Positions 1 through 8,214 of a DNA stretch of 64,000 bases are shown piece by piece. The stretch's first letter is position 1; each line of letters starts with the position of its first letter. The notes below the pieces were generated by a model. It ran no database searches. It was not told the DNA's origin and saw only the letters and a list, made by a program, of their open reading frames with translations. Position numbers and translations under genes: made by a program. This DNA comes from Lentzea flava (GTDB lineage: Bacteria; Actinomycetota; Actinomycetes; Mycobacteriales; Pseudonocardiaceae). The DNA lies in the NCBI RefSeq assembly GCF_014648475.1, contig NZ_BMRE01000001.1, forward strand, positions 1-64,000. Reading direction: 5' to 3'.

Positions 1-545
1 TTGACCTGCGTGGATGCATGAGAGCGAGTCTGGCTGAACAGACGCTCGCAGACCTCGAAGGCATGGACAGCTACGTCTACAGCGCCGAGTTCAACCCCGG
101 CGGCACCGTGCTCGCCGTCGCGGGCGTCGACAGCGTCGTGGTCCTCTGGGACGTCACGGACCCGGCCGCCCCCGCGCGCATCGGGCAGCCGATCAGCGGC
201 CCGGCCGGGCGGATCTTCGAGCTCGCCTTCCACCCGCGCGGAAACCTGCTGGCGGCCAGCGTCATCGACGGTTCGACGTGGCTGTGGAACATCTCCGATC
301 CGACGCGCCCCGTCCGCGTCGCGGTCCTGTCGGCAGGCACCTCACCGCTCAACACCGTCGCGTTCCACCCGTCCGGCGACGTCCTCGTCACCGGTGGAGG
401 CGACAGGAGACTGCGTTTGTCGCGCACCGACGAGAACGCGGGCATCGCCGCCATCTGCGCCGGCGTCGGCGACCCGATCACCGAGCACGAATGGCGCACC
501 TACCTGCCCGATGTCCCTTACACGCCACCATGTCCACCTGCCTGA
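1..545 (+). CDS. WD40-repeat protein, 3' fragment
   Basis: The reading frame is open to the left window edge, so only about 180 C-terminal residues are visible. At least three WD40-type blades can be seen, each with the pattern F-P-G-LA...G.....LWD/LWN followed by a D-P-.-.P linker (for example VVVLWDVTDP and STWLWNISDP). The tail, with a late Cys, an ITEHEW motif and a final YxPPC, resembles the C-termini of actinobacterial multidomain WD40 proteins that carry an N-terminal STAND NTPase or kinase domain. Beta-propellers of this kind act as protein-interaction platforms. The N-terminal effector domain lies outside the window, so the complete architecture is unknown. A hairpin follows at 583-619. 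Confidence 0.85.
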   Translation, partial: DLRGCMRASLAEQTLADLEGMDSYVYSAEFNPGGTVLAVAGVDSVVVLWDVTDPAAPARIGQPISGPAGRIFELAFHPRGNLLAASVIDGSTWLWNISDPTRPVRVAVLSAGTSPLNTVAFHPSGDVLVTGGGDRRLRLSRTDENAGIAAICAGVGDPITEHEWRTYLPDVPYTPPCPPA

Positions 546-582
546 CCTGGTGTTTGTCCAAGACCCGCGTTGTCCGCCCCTG

Positions 583-619
583 GGGTTGTCCGGACGATTT
601 GGAGGCTCCGGGACAACCC
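583..619 (+). terminator. hairpin downstream of the WD40 gene
   Basis: GGGTTGTCC (583-591) pairs with GGACAACCC (611-619), a 9-bp stem that can extend by GGA/TCC with one bulge. It sits 38 nt after the WD40 stop codon and has no strong U-tract. A terminator role is inferred from position. Confidence 0.45.
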
Positions 620-686
620 TTCCGCACGTAGACATGGCTGGGGCGAACGCTGGTTCGCCCGAGTCGGCGAGAGGGGATTCCTGGCA

Positions 687-866
687 ATGCGGAAACTTGT
701 GATGTCCAGCGGCGCGGCGTCGGCGAGGCTGCTCGTCGGCATGCCGACCTCCGCCGCCGAGGTCGGTGTCGCGGCCTGCACCGCCGCGCTGCCGGGATCG
801 GCGATCGACGACGGCAACCCCCGCCACTACGCGGGCCCGGTGAAGCAGCAGGTCCGCTGCGCCTGA
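687..866 (+). CDS. small protein of unknown function (59 aa)
   Basis: ATG at 687 follows a GAGAGGGG ribosome-binding-like stretch. From about codon 8 to the stop the third positions are strongly GC-biased, which supports real coding. The product is small, Ala/Gly/Val-rich, and ends in a basic segment with a final Cys (VKQQVRCA). There is no obvious signal peptide or membrane span and I recognise no family. An in-frame upstream start at 570 exists, but its codons lack the bias and cross an untranslated-looking segment. It could be the remnant of a larger gene. A 19-bp terminator stem begins five bases after the stop. Confidence 0.45.
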   Translation: MRKLVMSSGAASARLLVGMPTSAAEVGVAACTAALPGSAIDDGNPRHYAGPVKQQVRCA

Positions 867-870
867 TGCG

Positions 871-919
871 GCCGGGGGCGAACCGGTCCGTCGAGGGGTC
901 GGACCGGCTCGCCCCCGGC
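871..919. terminator. long bidirectional terminator stem
   Basis: Positions 871-890 pair with 900-919: 11 bp, one mismatch, then 8 bp, around a 9-nt loop. The hairpin lies exactly between the convergent small gene (ending 866) and the response regulator (ending 929), so it probably ends transcription in both directions. Confidence 0.75.
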
Positions 920-928
920 AGGCACCCG

Positions 929-1600
929 TCACCGCACTCCCGGTGGCCTCGTCTGCACCAGCCCGTTGATGTGCGCGTACGCGACGGCGTGCACCCGATC
1001 CCGCAACCCGAGTTTGGCCAGCACCCGCGAGACGTGGGTCTTCACCGTCTCGTCGCCCACGTGCAGCTGCGCGGCGATCTCCGCGTTGCTGTAGGCCGCC
1101 GCGACCAGCTGCAGCACCTCGCGTTCGCGGACGGTCAGCAGGTCGAGCTCCGGTGGCGTCGGGGGAGGGGCGAGGCTCACGGCGAACCGCGCGATGAGGC
1201 GCTGGGTGACGGACGGGTCGATCAGCGCGTCGCCTCGCGCGGCCACGCGGAGCGCGGAGATCAGTTCCTCCGGTGGCAGGGACTTCAGCAGGAAGCCGCT
1301 CGCACCGGCGTTGAGGGCGCGGTAGACGTACTCGTCGGTGTCGTAGGTCGTGAGCAGCAGGACCTTGGTGCGGTTGGCGGGGTCGGCGAGGATCATCTCG
1401 GTCGCGGCCAGGCCGTCCAGCTTGGGCATGCGGATGTCGAGCACGGCGACGTCCGGGCGCAGTCTGGCCACCTCGGCGACGGCCGCCCTGCCGTCGGCGA
1501 CCTCGGCCACGCACTCCAGGTCGGGCTGCGTGTCGAAGATCGCGCGCATGCCGGACCGCAGCATCGCGTGGTCGTCGGCGAGCAGCACCGTCAGGGTCAT
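929..1600 (-). CDS. NarL/LuxR-family response regulator
   Basis: A 223-residue two-domain DNA-binding response regulator. The receiver domain (about 1-120) has the acidic pair D9/D10, the phosphorylatable Asp at D55 in VAVLDIRMP, the conserved Thr in the LLTTYDTD segment and the Lys in GFLLKS. A LuxR-type helix-turn-helix (about 150-212) carries LTVREREVLQLVA and TVKTHVSRVLAKL. The ATG at 1600 overlaps the stop of the upstream kinase by 4 nt (ATGA), so the two are translated together and very likely form a cognate pair. The divergent 2869-6211 operon is a plausible target. A longer frame runs upstream but is an antisense shadow of the kinase. Confidence 0.93.
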   Translation of the reverse strand: MTLTVLLADDHAMLRSGMRAIFDTQPDLECVAEVADGRAAVAEVARLRPDVAVLDIRMPKLDGLAATEMILADPANRTKVLLLTTYDTDEYVYRALNAGASGFLLKSLPPEELISALRVAARGDALIDPSVTQRLIARFAVSLAPPPTPPELDLLTVREREVLQLVAAAYSNAEIAAQLHVGDETVKTHVSRVLAKLGLRDRVHAVAYAHINGLVQTRPPGVR

Positions 1601-2733
1601 GAAACCTCCAGGGGGAACGTGACGATCGTGCGCCAGGTGCGGCCGTCCGGGTCGAGACCGGAGCGGGTCGTGCCGGCGAACATGCCCGCGCGGTTGCGGA
1701 TGCCGACCAGGCCGCGCCGCACGGAACCGGAGTGGCCGTTGCCGGATCCCGTGGCGTTCGACGAGGTGATCGTGAGCGAGTCCGGCGCGTACTCCAGCGT
1801 CACCGTGACACCCGACGAATCGCCGTGCCGCAGGGCGTTGGTCAGCATTTCCTGGATGATCCGGTAGACCGTGATGTCCAACGACTCCGGCAGGTCGCGT
1901 TGCCGGCCGCGGACCTCCAGGCGCGCCGGTGTGCCCGCCGCGCGCACTCCGTCGAGCAGCTCGTCGAGATCGCCCAGGCCCGGTTGCCGCGCGCCGGGGG
2001 ACCCGTCGCCGTGCAGGAGGTCGAGCAGGTGCCGCAGGTCCACCATGGCCGCTCGGCTGGAGGTCTCGACCGAACGCAACGACGTCGCGAGGCTGGTGTT
2101 GCCGTCGGGCAGGCCGAGGCGGGCGGCGCCGGCGTGCAGGCCGATGGCGCTCACGTGGTGGACGATCACGTCGTGCAGGTCGCGGGCGATCGCGCTGCGT
2201 TCCTCGGTGACCGCCTTGGCGACCGCGGCCTTCGCGTCCGCCTGCTCCATCGCCGAGCGCTTCTCCAGCTCGGCGAGGTACGCGCGGCGAGCGGTGGTGT
2301 AGCGGCCGACGAGCCACGGCAGCACCGCGATCTTCGCCACCACGAGCAGCGCGCGCACCGGGTCGCCGCCCAGCACGATCGAGCAGGTGAACCCGCTCGC
2401 CGCGAGCACACCGAGCGAGGCGTACGCGGGTGCGCCGCGCAGCCAGGCGCCGGCGCGGTAGCCCGCGATCAGCAGACCCGCCTCGTTGGCGTGGACCCGC
2501 CCGCCCACGGCGAAGAGCAGGATCAGCGGGACCGCCGCCTGGGCCACCGCGACCCAGCCGGACAGCTTGGCGGGACCGGCCAGCATCGCGTTCACGGCCA
2601 GCGTCATCGCGAGCACGACGGCGGTCTGCCACGGCGGGCAGTTCGAGAACAGGACAAATCCGCCGTCCGCGACCATGCACGTGGCCGCGACCAGCCACGA
2701 CTGGCTCTTCAGTGACAGCTTGATCGGATACAT
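1597..2733 (-). CDS. sensor histidine kinase, HisKA_3 type
   Basis: A 378-residue membrane kinase. About four to five hydrophobic segments fill residues 10-145. A short coiled coil leads into the HisKA_3 dimerisation box, with the phosphoacceptor at H187 in ARDLHDVIVHH. A HATPase domain follows, with an N-box-like segment (QEMLTNALRHG) and a late G-rich loop (RRGLVGIRNRAG). The usual DNGxG motif is degenerate here (SSNATGSGNG), so ATP binding may be atypical. ATG at 2733 was chosen because the hydrophobic N-terminus starts there; the frame extends about 36 codons further, but that stretch is charged and unlike the family. It is coupled to the response regulator through a 4-nt overlap and diverges from the 2869 operon. 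Confidence 0.9.
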   Translation of the reverse strand: MYPIKLSLKSQSWLVAATCMVADGGFVLFSNCPPWQTAVVLAMTLAVNAMLAGPAKLSGWVAVAQAAVPLILLFAVGGRVHANEAGLLIAGYRAGAWLRGAPAYASLGVLAASGFTCSIVLGGDPVRALLVVAKIAVLPWLVGRYTTARRAYLAELEKRSAMEQADAKAAVAKAVTEERSAIARDLHDVIVHHVSAIGLHAGAARLGLPDGNTSLATSLRSVETSSRAAMVDLRHLLDLLHGDGSPGARQPGLGDLDELLDGVRAAGTPARLEVRGRQRDLPESLDITVYRIIQEMLTNALRHGDSSGVTVTLEYAPDSLTITSSNATGSGNGHSGSVRRGLVGIRNRAGMFAGTTRSGLDPDGRTWRTIVTFPLEVS

Positions 2734-2868
2734 CGCCCCGGATCCTGCCGCATCCCGACCCTGAGTTCGTCCTGCTTCGCAGGGGTCGGAGGTCCCCCGC
2801 GCGGGGGACCCGGTTTCCGCCGCCGCAGTGACGCCTTCCACCGGTCATGATCGCTACGTTCGACCGCG

Positions 2869-4206
2869 ATGAAGCGAACTGCTGCGATCTTGCTGTTCAC
2901 GCTGGGGGCGATCCTGGGGATCACGGCTCCCGCGCCGGCCGACGGCGTCCAGGCAGGCGGCGACGTCCACGTCGCGCAGACGCTCGGCGACCGCGACCTG
3001 ACGGTGATCATCCGGCGGGTCGCGGAGGTGCCGGGCCCCGTGCACGTCGACGTGGTGACGCACGCCGGTTCGCCACCGGGGGAGATCACGCTGACCGCGC
3101 GCGCCGCCGGTGCCGGGACGAGCACCGCGAAGGTGGTTCTCGGTGCCACGCCCGGCTTCTACTCCGGTGTCGTGCGGGTCGACCGGCCCGGTCCCTGGGA
3201 GCTCGCGGTCGACGAGGCGACAATCCCGTTCGTCGTGCCCGCGCTCGTGTCGTCGCCGTGGGAGAACGCCACCTACGGCGGGTTCATCGCGGCGGGCGTC
3301 TTGTTGTTCGTGGCACTCCTGCTGGCCGTGTTCGGGAAACCCGGTCTCGCCATCGTTCCCAGCGCGGGCATGATCGCCGCGATCGCCGTCGGGGTCACGG
3401 CGGCGTTGCTGTCGCCGAGCATTCCGCCCGTCGCGGCTCCTGGCACCCAGCTCGACCCGACGTACGACAACGTCAACGACCCCTACCAGCGCACGTCCAC
3501 AACGGACTTCTCCAGGCCGCCGGTGAACCTCGTGCCCGCGGTGAAGGGCGGTGACCTCGTGCTGAACCTGACCGACGGGTCGTCGGGCCGCCCGGTCGAC
3601 GACCTGCTGGTGCACGACAGCGCGTTCGTCCACCTCGTCGTGGTGTCCCCGGCGGGACATCTCCGCCACCTGCACCCGATCCGCACGGCGCCGGGCGAGT
3701 ACCGCGCCCGTCTCCGCGACGCGGAACAGGGCACGCACGCCATCGCGGCGGAGATCGCACGGCGCGGCGGGGGAGTGCAGCTGCTGCGGTCGAGCGTGGA
3801 GGTCTCCGGCACCGCGACGGCGCAGGCGAACGACGGAAGAGCCGCCCTGGCAACGGAAATCCGGGAAGCGGGCAGGCCGAGCACGATCAGGGCAGACTTC
3901 GGCGAGCGGGATCTGCAGCCGTGGCTCGGCATGCTCGGCCACATGATCGTCGTCGGCCCGATCTCCGGCAACGCGGTGAACGCACCGATCTTGGCGCACG
4001 TGCACTCGATGATCCCACCGACACCGGGCCTGCCCGACAAGCCCGACGAGAGCGTCGCCGCGTACGGGCCGGACGTGCCGTTCACCTACTCGTTCCCGTT
4101 GCCCGGCAAGTACCTCGTGTGGGTTCAGGCCGAACGGGACTACTCGATCGTGACGGTGCCCGCCGTCGTCGACGTTCCCGCGCCGAAGGGGGTCTCCGAG
4201 AAGTGA
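2869..4206 (+). CDS. secreted/membrane-anchored protein, possible metal-binding
   Basis: A 445-residue exported protein and first gene of a four-gene operon. A signal peptide (MKRTAAILLFTLGAILG, cleaved near PAPADG) precedes an extracellular domain of about 110 residues. Two transmembrane segments follow (about 138-160 and 163-185), then a large second extracellular domain. That domain holds two His clusters: HLVVVSPAGHLRHLHP, and later WLGMLGHMIVV with LAHVHSM. His-rich HLHP and GHxxVV/HVH pairs of this type are typical of uncharacterised bacterial secreted proteins found with copper-handling genes. Copper binding is inference only. The next gene overlaps the stop as GTGA. Confidence 0.7.
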   Translation: MKRTAAILLFTLGAILGITAPAPADGVQAGGDVHVAQTLGDRDLTVIIRRVAEVPGPVHVDVVTHAGSPPGEITLTARAAGAGTSTAKVVLGATPGFYSGVVRVDRPGPWELAVDEATIPFVVPALVSSPWENATYGGFIAAGVLLFVALLLAVFGKPGLAIVPSAGMIAAIAVGVTAALLSPSIPPVAAPGTQLDPTYDNVNDPYQRTSTTDFSRPPVNLVPAVKGGDLVLNLTDGSSGRPVDDLLVHDSAFVHLVVVSPAGHLRHLHPIRTAPGEYRARLRDAEQGTHAIAAEIARRGGGVQLLRSSVEVSGTATAQANDGRAALATEIREAGRPSTIRADFGERDLQPWLGMLGHMIVVGPISGNAVNAPILAHVHSMIPPTPGLPDKPDESVAAYGPDVPFTYSFPLPGKYLVWVQAERDYSIVTVPAVVDVPAPKGVSEK

Positions 4207-4592
4207 AGCGTTCCGCACTGGTCGCCCTGGCCGCGGTGATCGCGGTCGCGGGCGCGCTGTTCGTGCTGTGGCCACGCGGCGTCGAGGCGCAGCCGCACCT
4301 CGCCGAGAGCGGGCAGCTCCGGTTCGTGCTCACCCCGGCGAGCACGAGGAGCGGCGTCAACTCGTTCGACCTGCGGATCACCGACCGTGCGGGAAATCCC
4401 GCCCAGGGCGACGAGGTCGTCGTTGAACCGGCGATGCCGCAGATGGGTCACGCGATCGCCCCGATCACCGCGGGGCCGTCGGAGCCAGGTCACTACCGGG
4501 TCGGCGACGTCGGCCTGTTCATGGCCGGGCAATGGGAAATCACCGTGTCACTCAACGCGGAGCGGGTGGTCATCCCGCTGCTGCTCACCTGA
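4203..4592 (+). CDS. YtkA/FixH-like exported protein
   Basis: A 129-residue protein with an N-terminal signal or anchor (residues 1-20) and a single immunoglobulin-like domain. The domain shows the YtkA-like pattern: LRITDRAGNPAQGDEVVVEPAMPQMGHA, then GHYRVGDVGLFMAGQWEITV. Met and His residues in MPQMGHA are where related domains are proposed to contact copper. GTG at 4203 overlaps the stop of the preceding gene as GTGA, so translation is coupled. With its neighbours it looks like part of a cell-surface metal-handling module. The family match is good; the ligand is inferred. Confidence 0.75.
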   Translation: MKRSALVALAAVIAVAGALFVLWPRGVEAQPHLAESGQLRFVLTPASTRSGVNSFDLRITDRAGNPAQGDEVVVEPAMPQMGHAIAPITAGPSEPGHYRVGDVGLFMAGQWEITVSLNAERVVIPLLLT

Positions 4593-4608
4593 AGGGGGAG
4601 GATCACCA

Positions 4609-5700
4609 GTGGACATCACGGCGGTGGCACCGTCGACGAGGACCGTCCCGAAAGGACTGGTCCCGGCGGGTCTGGTGCTCGGCGGCACCTTGCTCTCGCT
4701 CGTCGGCCTGACGTGGGACATCCAGTGGCACTCCGACGTCGGTCCGGACACGTTCTTCACGCTGCCGCACCTGTTCCTGTACGCGGGTAGCGCGGTCTCC
4801 GGCCTCGCGAGCCTCGTGGTCGTGCTGATGACGACCGCGGACACCAAGCGCGCCAAGGACGTCGACCCGATCGTCGGCGGCCGCGCGGTCGGTGTCTTCG
4901 GCCGCACGTTCGCCGCGCCCGTCGGCTACCTGATCTCCGGCACCGGTGCGGCCCTGTTCCTGGTGTACGGCCTGTGGGACCAGTGGTGGCACGGCCTGTA
5001 CGGCTTCGACGCGGTGATCGACTCACCGCCGCACATCGGGCTGCTGCTGTCGATCTCGATCACGATGGTCGGCGCGGTCATGGTCTTCGCGGTCGCGCGG
5101 GAGCAGCGCTGGGGTGTCTACGGCGTGATCGCGGCGTCCGCGGCCCTGCTGGTGTTCAGCATGGTGACGTCGCTCGGCCTGCGCGCCGTGCCCGCCGCGT
5201 TCGCGAACCCGGTCTCCGTGGGCACCGCGTTCTTCTCGGTGATGATCCTGTTCACGGCCGCTCACGCGCTGAACCGGCGGGGCGGTGCGCTCGCCGTCGG
5301 CGTGTCGGTCGCGGTGCTGCAGGCCGTGTTCTGGTGGTTCTCGCCGTGGGCCGCGAAGGTCTACGCGGACGCGACGGGCCTGCCGTTGCGCGACTACGCC
5401 GACGGCATCCCCGGCCTGCCCAACATGATCCCGATGTGCCTGGTCTTCGTCGCGGTGGCGGTCGAGCTGCTGCACAGGCTGCCGGTGTGGATCCCCGGCG
5501 CGGTCGGCGGTGCGGTCATCGCGGCGCTGGTGCCGGTCCAGCGCGTCCTCGTGCACGGAGGCTCGTTCCCGGTCAACGCCCGTTACCTCACCACCATCGT
5601 CCTCGCCGCCGCGTTCGGGGCCCTCGCCGCGATGCTCGGCCGTCGGTTCGGGCACATGCTGCGCCACCTCGCACCGGCAAAGGAGAACAGCCATGCGTAA
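4609..5700 (+). CDS. polytopic membrane protein
   Basis: A 363-residue integral membrane protein with roughly nine to ten hydrophobic helices. GTG at 4609 follows GGGGGAGG at 7 nt spacing, just after the YtkA-like gene. Several His, Trp and Asp residues near membrane boundaries (DIQWHSDVGPD, LPHLFLYAG, YGLWDQWWHGLYG, DSPPHIGLL) form a repeated W/H/D pattern that could be a cofactor or metal site. I do not recognise a named family. Its last 8 nt overlap the next ATG. The context suggests a membrane partner for the exported metal-binding-like proteins on either side. Confidence 0.75.
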   Translation: MDITAVAPSTRTVPKGLVPAGLVLGGTLLSLVGLTWDIQWHSDVGPDTFFTLPHLFLYAGSAVSGLASLVVVLMTTADTKRAKDVDPIVGGRAVGVFGRTFAAPVGYLISGTGAALFLVYGLWDQWWHGLYGFDAVIDSPPHIGLLLSISITMVGAVMVFAVAREQRWGVYGVIAASAALLVFSMVTSLGLRAVPAAFANPVSVGTAFFSVMILFTAAHALNRRGGALAVGVSVAVLQAVFWWFSPWAAKVYADATGLPLRDYADGIPGLPNMIPMCLVFVAVAVELLHRLPVWIPGAVGGAVIAALVPVQRVLVHGGSFPVNARYLTTIVLAAAFGALAAMLGRRFGHMLRHLAPAKENSHA

Positions 5701-6211
5701 GACACTGCTGGGACTGCTGGGCACCGCCGCGCTGCTGCTCGGTCTCGCCGCCCCGGCGCTGGCCTACGAGCCGGTGAACATCGTCCACACCGAGAAAGTG
5801 CAGGCGGGACCGTACAACCTGACCGTTGGCTTCAGCACGTGGCCCGTCAAAGCCATGCAGTCGCTGGACTTCACGTTCGCGCCCGAGGACGGCATCGCGG
5901 ACAAGAAGGGCAAGCTGACCATGTTCTACGGTCAGGAGGAGGTCGACGACAGCCCGCTGGCACGTCATCCGCGCAAGCGGGAGGTGTGGGGCCTGGACAT
6001 CCACGCCATGCCCGCCCAGGGGACGTGGACCTTCCGGTTCGACATCGACGGCCCCGCCGGTCCGGCGACCGGTGAGCTGAAGAACCTCCAGGTGATGGAT
6101 CAGCCAGGTCCGCCGATGGGACTGTCCTGGGCCATCAGCACGATCCCGCTGTTCGGCCTGATCGCGTTCATCGTCATCGCGTGGAGGCGGACCCGTCCCG
6201 CAAATAGGTGA
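5693..6211 (+). CDS. exported protein with C-terminal membrane anchor
   Basis: A 172-residue protein. A clear signal peptide (MRKTLLGLLGTAALLLGLAAPALA, cleaved before YEPV) precedes a beta-rich domain (about 25-140). A C-terminal transmembrane helix (about 147-166) ends in RRTRPANR, so the domain sits outside the cell, tethered by its C-terminus. This topology and the GPYNLTVGFSTWP start resemble small actinobacterial proteins accompanying YtkA/FixH-like genes. It overlaps the upstream gene by 8 nt and the convergent response regulator by 38 nt at the 3' end. Confidence 0.75.
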   Translation: MRKTLLGLLGTAALLLGLAAPALAYEPVNIVHTEKVQAGPYNLTVGFSTWPVKAMQSLDFTFAPEDGIADKKGKLTMFYGQEEVDDSPLARHPRKREVWGLDIHAMPAQGTWTFRFDIDGPAGPATGELKNLQVMDQPGPPMGLSWAISTIPLFGLIAFIVIAWRRTRPANR

Positions 6212-6833
6212 GCGTCGCGAGCACCCGCCGGTTGCGGTCTTCCCCTGGCGTGAAGCCGAGTTTGGTGAAGATGTTGCCGATGTGCTTGTTCACCGCCGCC
6301 TCGGACACGACGAGGTGCTCGGCGATCCCTGCGTTGGAGTACCCCTCCGCCACCAGGCCGAGCACCTCGCGTTCCCGGTTCGACAGCGCCGCCAGCGGGG
6401 TGCTGCGCTTCACCAGCTTCCGCACCACCTCCGGGTCGACGACGGTCTCGCCCGCCGCGACCCGGTGCAGCACGGCGACGAACTCCCGCACGTCGCCGAC
6501 CCGGTCCTTCAACAGGTAGCCGACACCGGTGCCGTCGCCGGAGTCCAGCAGGTCCGAGGCGTAACTGGTCTCCACGAACTGGCTCAGCACCACCACCCGC
6601 AGCTCCGGCCGCGTCTGCCGCAGCCGCACGGTCGCCCGCAGTCCCTCGTCGGAGAACCCCGGCGGCATCCTGATGTCGGTGACGACGAGCTCGGGCTCGT
6701 GCCGCTCCACCGCCGCGATCAGCGCCTCCGCGTCCCCGACGGCCGCCACCACCTCGAACCCGAACCGGCCGAGCAGCGCCGCGAGCCCCTCCCGCAGCAA
6801 CGCGCCGTCCTCGGCGAGAACCGTCCTGATCAC
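6174..6833 (-). CDS. NarL/LuxR-family response regulator
   Basis: A 219-residue response regulator. The receiver domain has E8/D9, phosphoacceptor D53 in LVVTDIRMPP and the Lys in GYLLKDRVGD. The C-terminal HTH contains LSNREREVLGLVA and AVNKHIGNIFTKLGF. The insertion GFSDEG after DIRMPP is typical of the subgroup paired with large multi-TM sensor kinases. GTG at 6833 is chosen because it gives the usual VIRTVLAEDG start and a 4-nt GTGA overlap with the kinase; GTG at 6839 is also possible. The likely target is the divergent ABC exporter starting at 8215. Confidence 0.92.
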   Translation of the reverse strand: MIRTVLAEDGALLREGLAALLGRFGFEVVAAVGDAEALIAAVERHEPELVVTDIRMPPGFSDEGLRATVRLRQTRPELRVVVLSQFVETSYASDLLDSGDGTGVGYLLKDRVGDVREFVAVLHRVAAGETVVDPEVVRKLVKRSTPLAALSNREREVLGLVAEGYSNAGIAEHLVVSEAAVNKHIGNIFTKLGFTPGEDRNRRVLATLTYLRDGSASTR

Positions 6834-8101
6834 CTGCACGGGAACTCCGCTCGTACCGTGGTGGGCCCGCCGACCGGGCTGGACAGGGACAACGTGCCGC
6901 CGATGGCCGCCGCGCGGTCGGCGAGCCCGGTCAGCCCGCTGCCGCGCGCCGCGTCCGCGCCACCCCGACCGTTGTCGGTGACCTCGACGACGAGCACGTC
7001 GCCGCTTCTCCTGGCGCTGACGTGGATCTCGGTGGCCTCTCCGTGCTTGCCCGCGTTGGTCAGCGCCTCGGCGACCACGAAGTACGCGGCGCCCTCGACG
7101 ACACTCGACGGCCGCTCCGCGATGGCGCACTCGACGGTCACCGGCGTCGCCGACCGGTCCGCGAGTTCCCGCAACGCCGCCGGCAAGCCCAGATCCGACA
7201 ACGCCTGTGGGTGAATCCCGTGGATGAACTCCCGCAGCTCCGTCAGCAACTGCTTGGCCTGCTCGTGCGCGCTGGCCACGGACTCGGCGCCGGGGGAGTC
7301 CGGCGGCACCTCCAGCTTTGCGAGCCCCAGCTGCAGGATGAGGCTGACCAGCCGCTGCTGAGCGCCGTCGTGCAGGTCCCGCTCGATCCGCCGCCGTTCC
7401 GCCTCGAACGCGGTGACCAGCCGTTCCCGCGACCGCGAGACCTCGACCAGCTCGGCCCGCAGCCGACGGCCCGGCCCGAGCAGCGCTCTGGCCGCGGTGG
7501 CCTGCGCCCCCGCCAGTCCCGCGGCGAGGTACAGAACGACCGGCACCAGCACAAGGCCCAGCAGCGCGTACGGCAGCGCCTCGGCCGTGGTGCTCGCTTG
7601 TCCGACGCCCAGCGCGAGAGACCTGCCGGGAGCGACGACCAGCGGGCTGATGATCAGCGACAGGACCATCACCGCGGTGACGGCGAGAACCGCACTCGGC
7701 AGCGCCGCCACGGCCACCACGACGAGATGGGCGAACTCGCGCCAGGCCGTGGGCTCGCCGTACCACCGCCACCACCGCGTCCGCTCGGGCGCGGGCACCC
7801 GGCCGGCGTGCACCAGCCGCAGACGCACCCGCTCCACGTGCGCGATCGGCAGCGCCACCAGCGGGCCCGCGGCCACGACCACCAGTCCCGCCAGGCCGAG
7901 CCCGACGACCTCGCCGAGCGTGATCGGTTCCGGTCCGACAAGCCTGACGACCAGCCACGCCCACGGCAGGCACAGCACGGCGAGCGGGACGCCCGCCAGG
8001 ACCGACACCACCGGCGTGCTCAGCACGTACGACAGTCCGCGCCACGGCCACCACGTCAGGAGGAACCGGCGTTGCCCGGCCGATTCCCAGATGGTGCTCA
8101 C
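6830..8101 (-). CDS. sensor histidine kinase with membrane sensor domain
   Basis: A 423-residue kinase. The N-terminal half (about 25-200) holds about six hydrophobic helices in the arrangement of actinobacterial putative-sensor modules. It is followed by the HisKA_3 box ERRRIERDLHDGAQQR (phosphoacceptor H244) and a HATPase domain with EALTNAGKHG, VTDNGRGG and GSGLTGLADR. GTG at 8101 gives a short basic and aromatic N-terminus before the first helix; upstream in-frame codons run into the divergent gene and are rejected. It is coupled to the regulator (GTGA) and is divergent from an ABC exporter, a layout seen for envelope-stress or antimicrobial-peptide sensing modules. Confidence 0.92.
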   Translation of the reverse strand: MSTIWESAGQRRFLLTWWPWRGLSYVLSTPVVSVLAGVPLAVLCLPWAWLVVRLVGPEPITLGEVVGLGLAGLVVVAAGPLVALPIAHVERVRLRLVHAGRVPAPERTRWWRWYGEPTAWREFAHLVVVAVAALPSAVLAVTAVMVLSLIISPLVVAPGRSLALGVGQASTTAEALPYALLGLVLVPVVLYLAAGLAGAQATAARALLGPGRRLRAELVEVSRSRERLVTAFEAERRRIERDLHDGAQQRLVSLILQLGLAKLEVPPDSPGAESVASAHEQAKQLLTELREFIHGIHPQALSDLGLPAALRELADRSATPVTVECAIAERPSSVVEGAAYFVVAEALTNAGKHGEATEIHVSARRSGDVLVVEVTDNGRGGADAARGSGLTGLADRAAAIGGTLSLSSPVGGPTTVRAEFPCR

Positions 8102-8214
8102 CCCCACGCCGACCACCGTAGTGCCTGCCGATCGGGGTAGAGGTTTCTCCACCTCAAGTTCGGACGTTTCGAACAGTGACGACGGCGCAGCGCACGCGGT
8201 TGGCTGATCCCGCC

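Noticed and set aside
570..686. Upstream extension of the small gene at 687
   Set aside because: This stretch lacks codon bias and overlaps the terminator stem of the WD40 gene.
1601..2848. N-terminal extension of the first response regulator to 639 residues
   Set aside because: The extra sequence is a wrong-frame reading of the kinase gene; the receiver domain starts at 1600.
3921..4202. Longer start for the YtkA-like gene
   Set aside because: The extension is a shifted reading of the preceding gene; the GTG at 4203 gives a signal anchor and a GTGA overlap.
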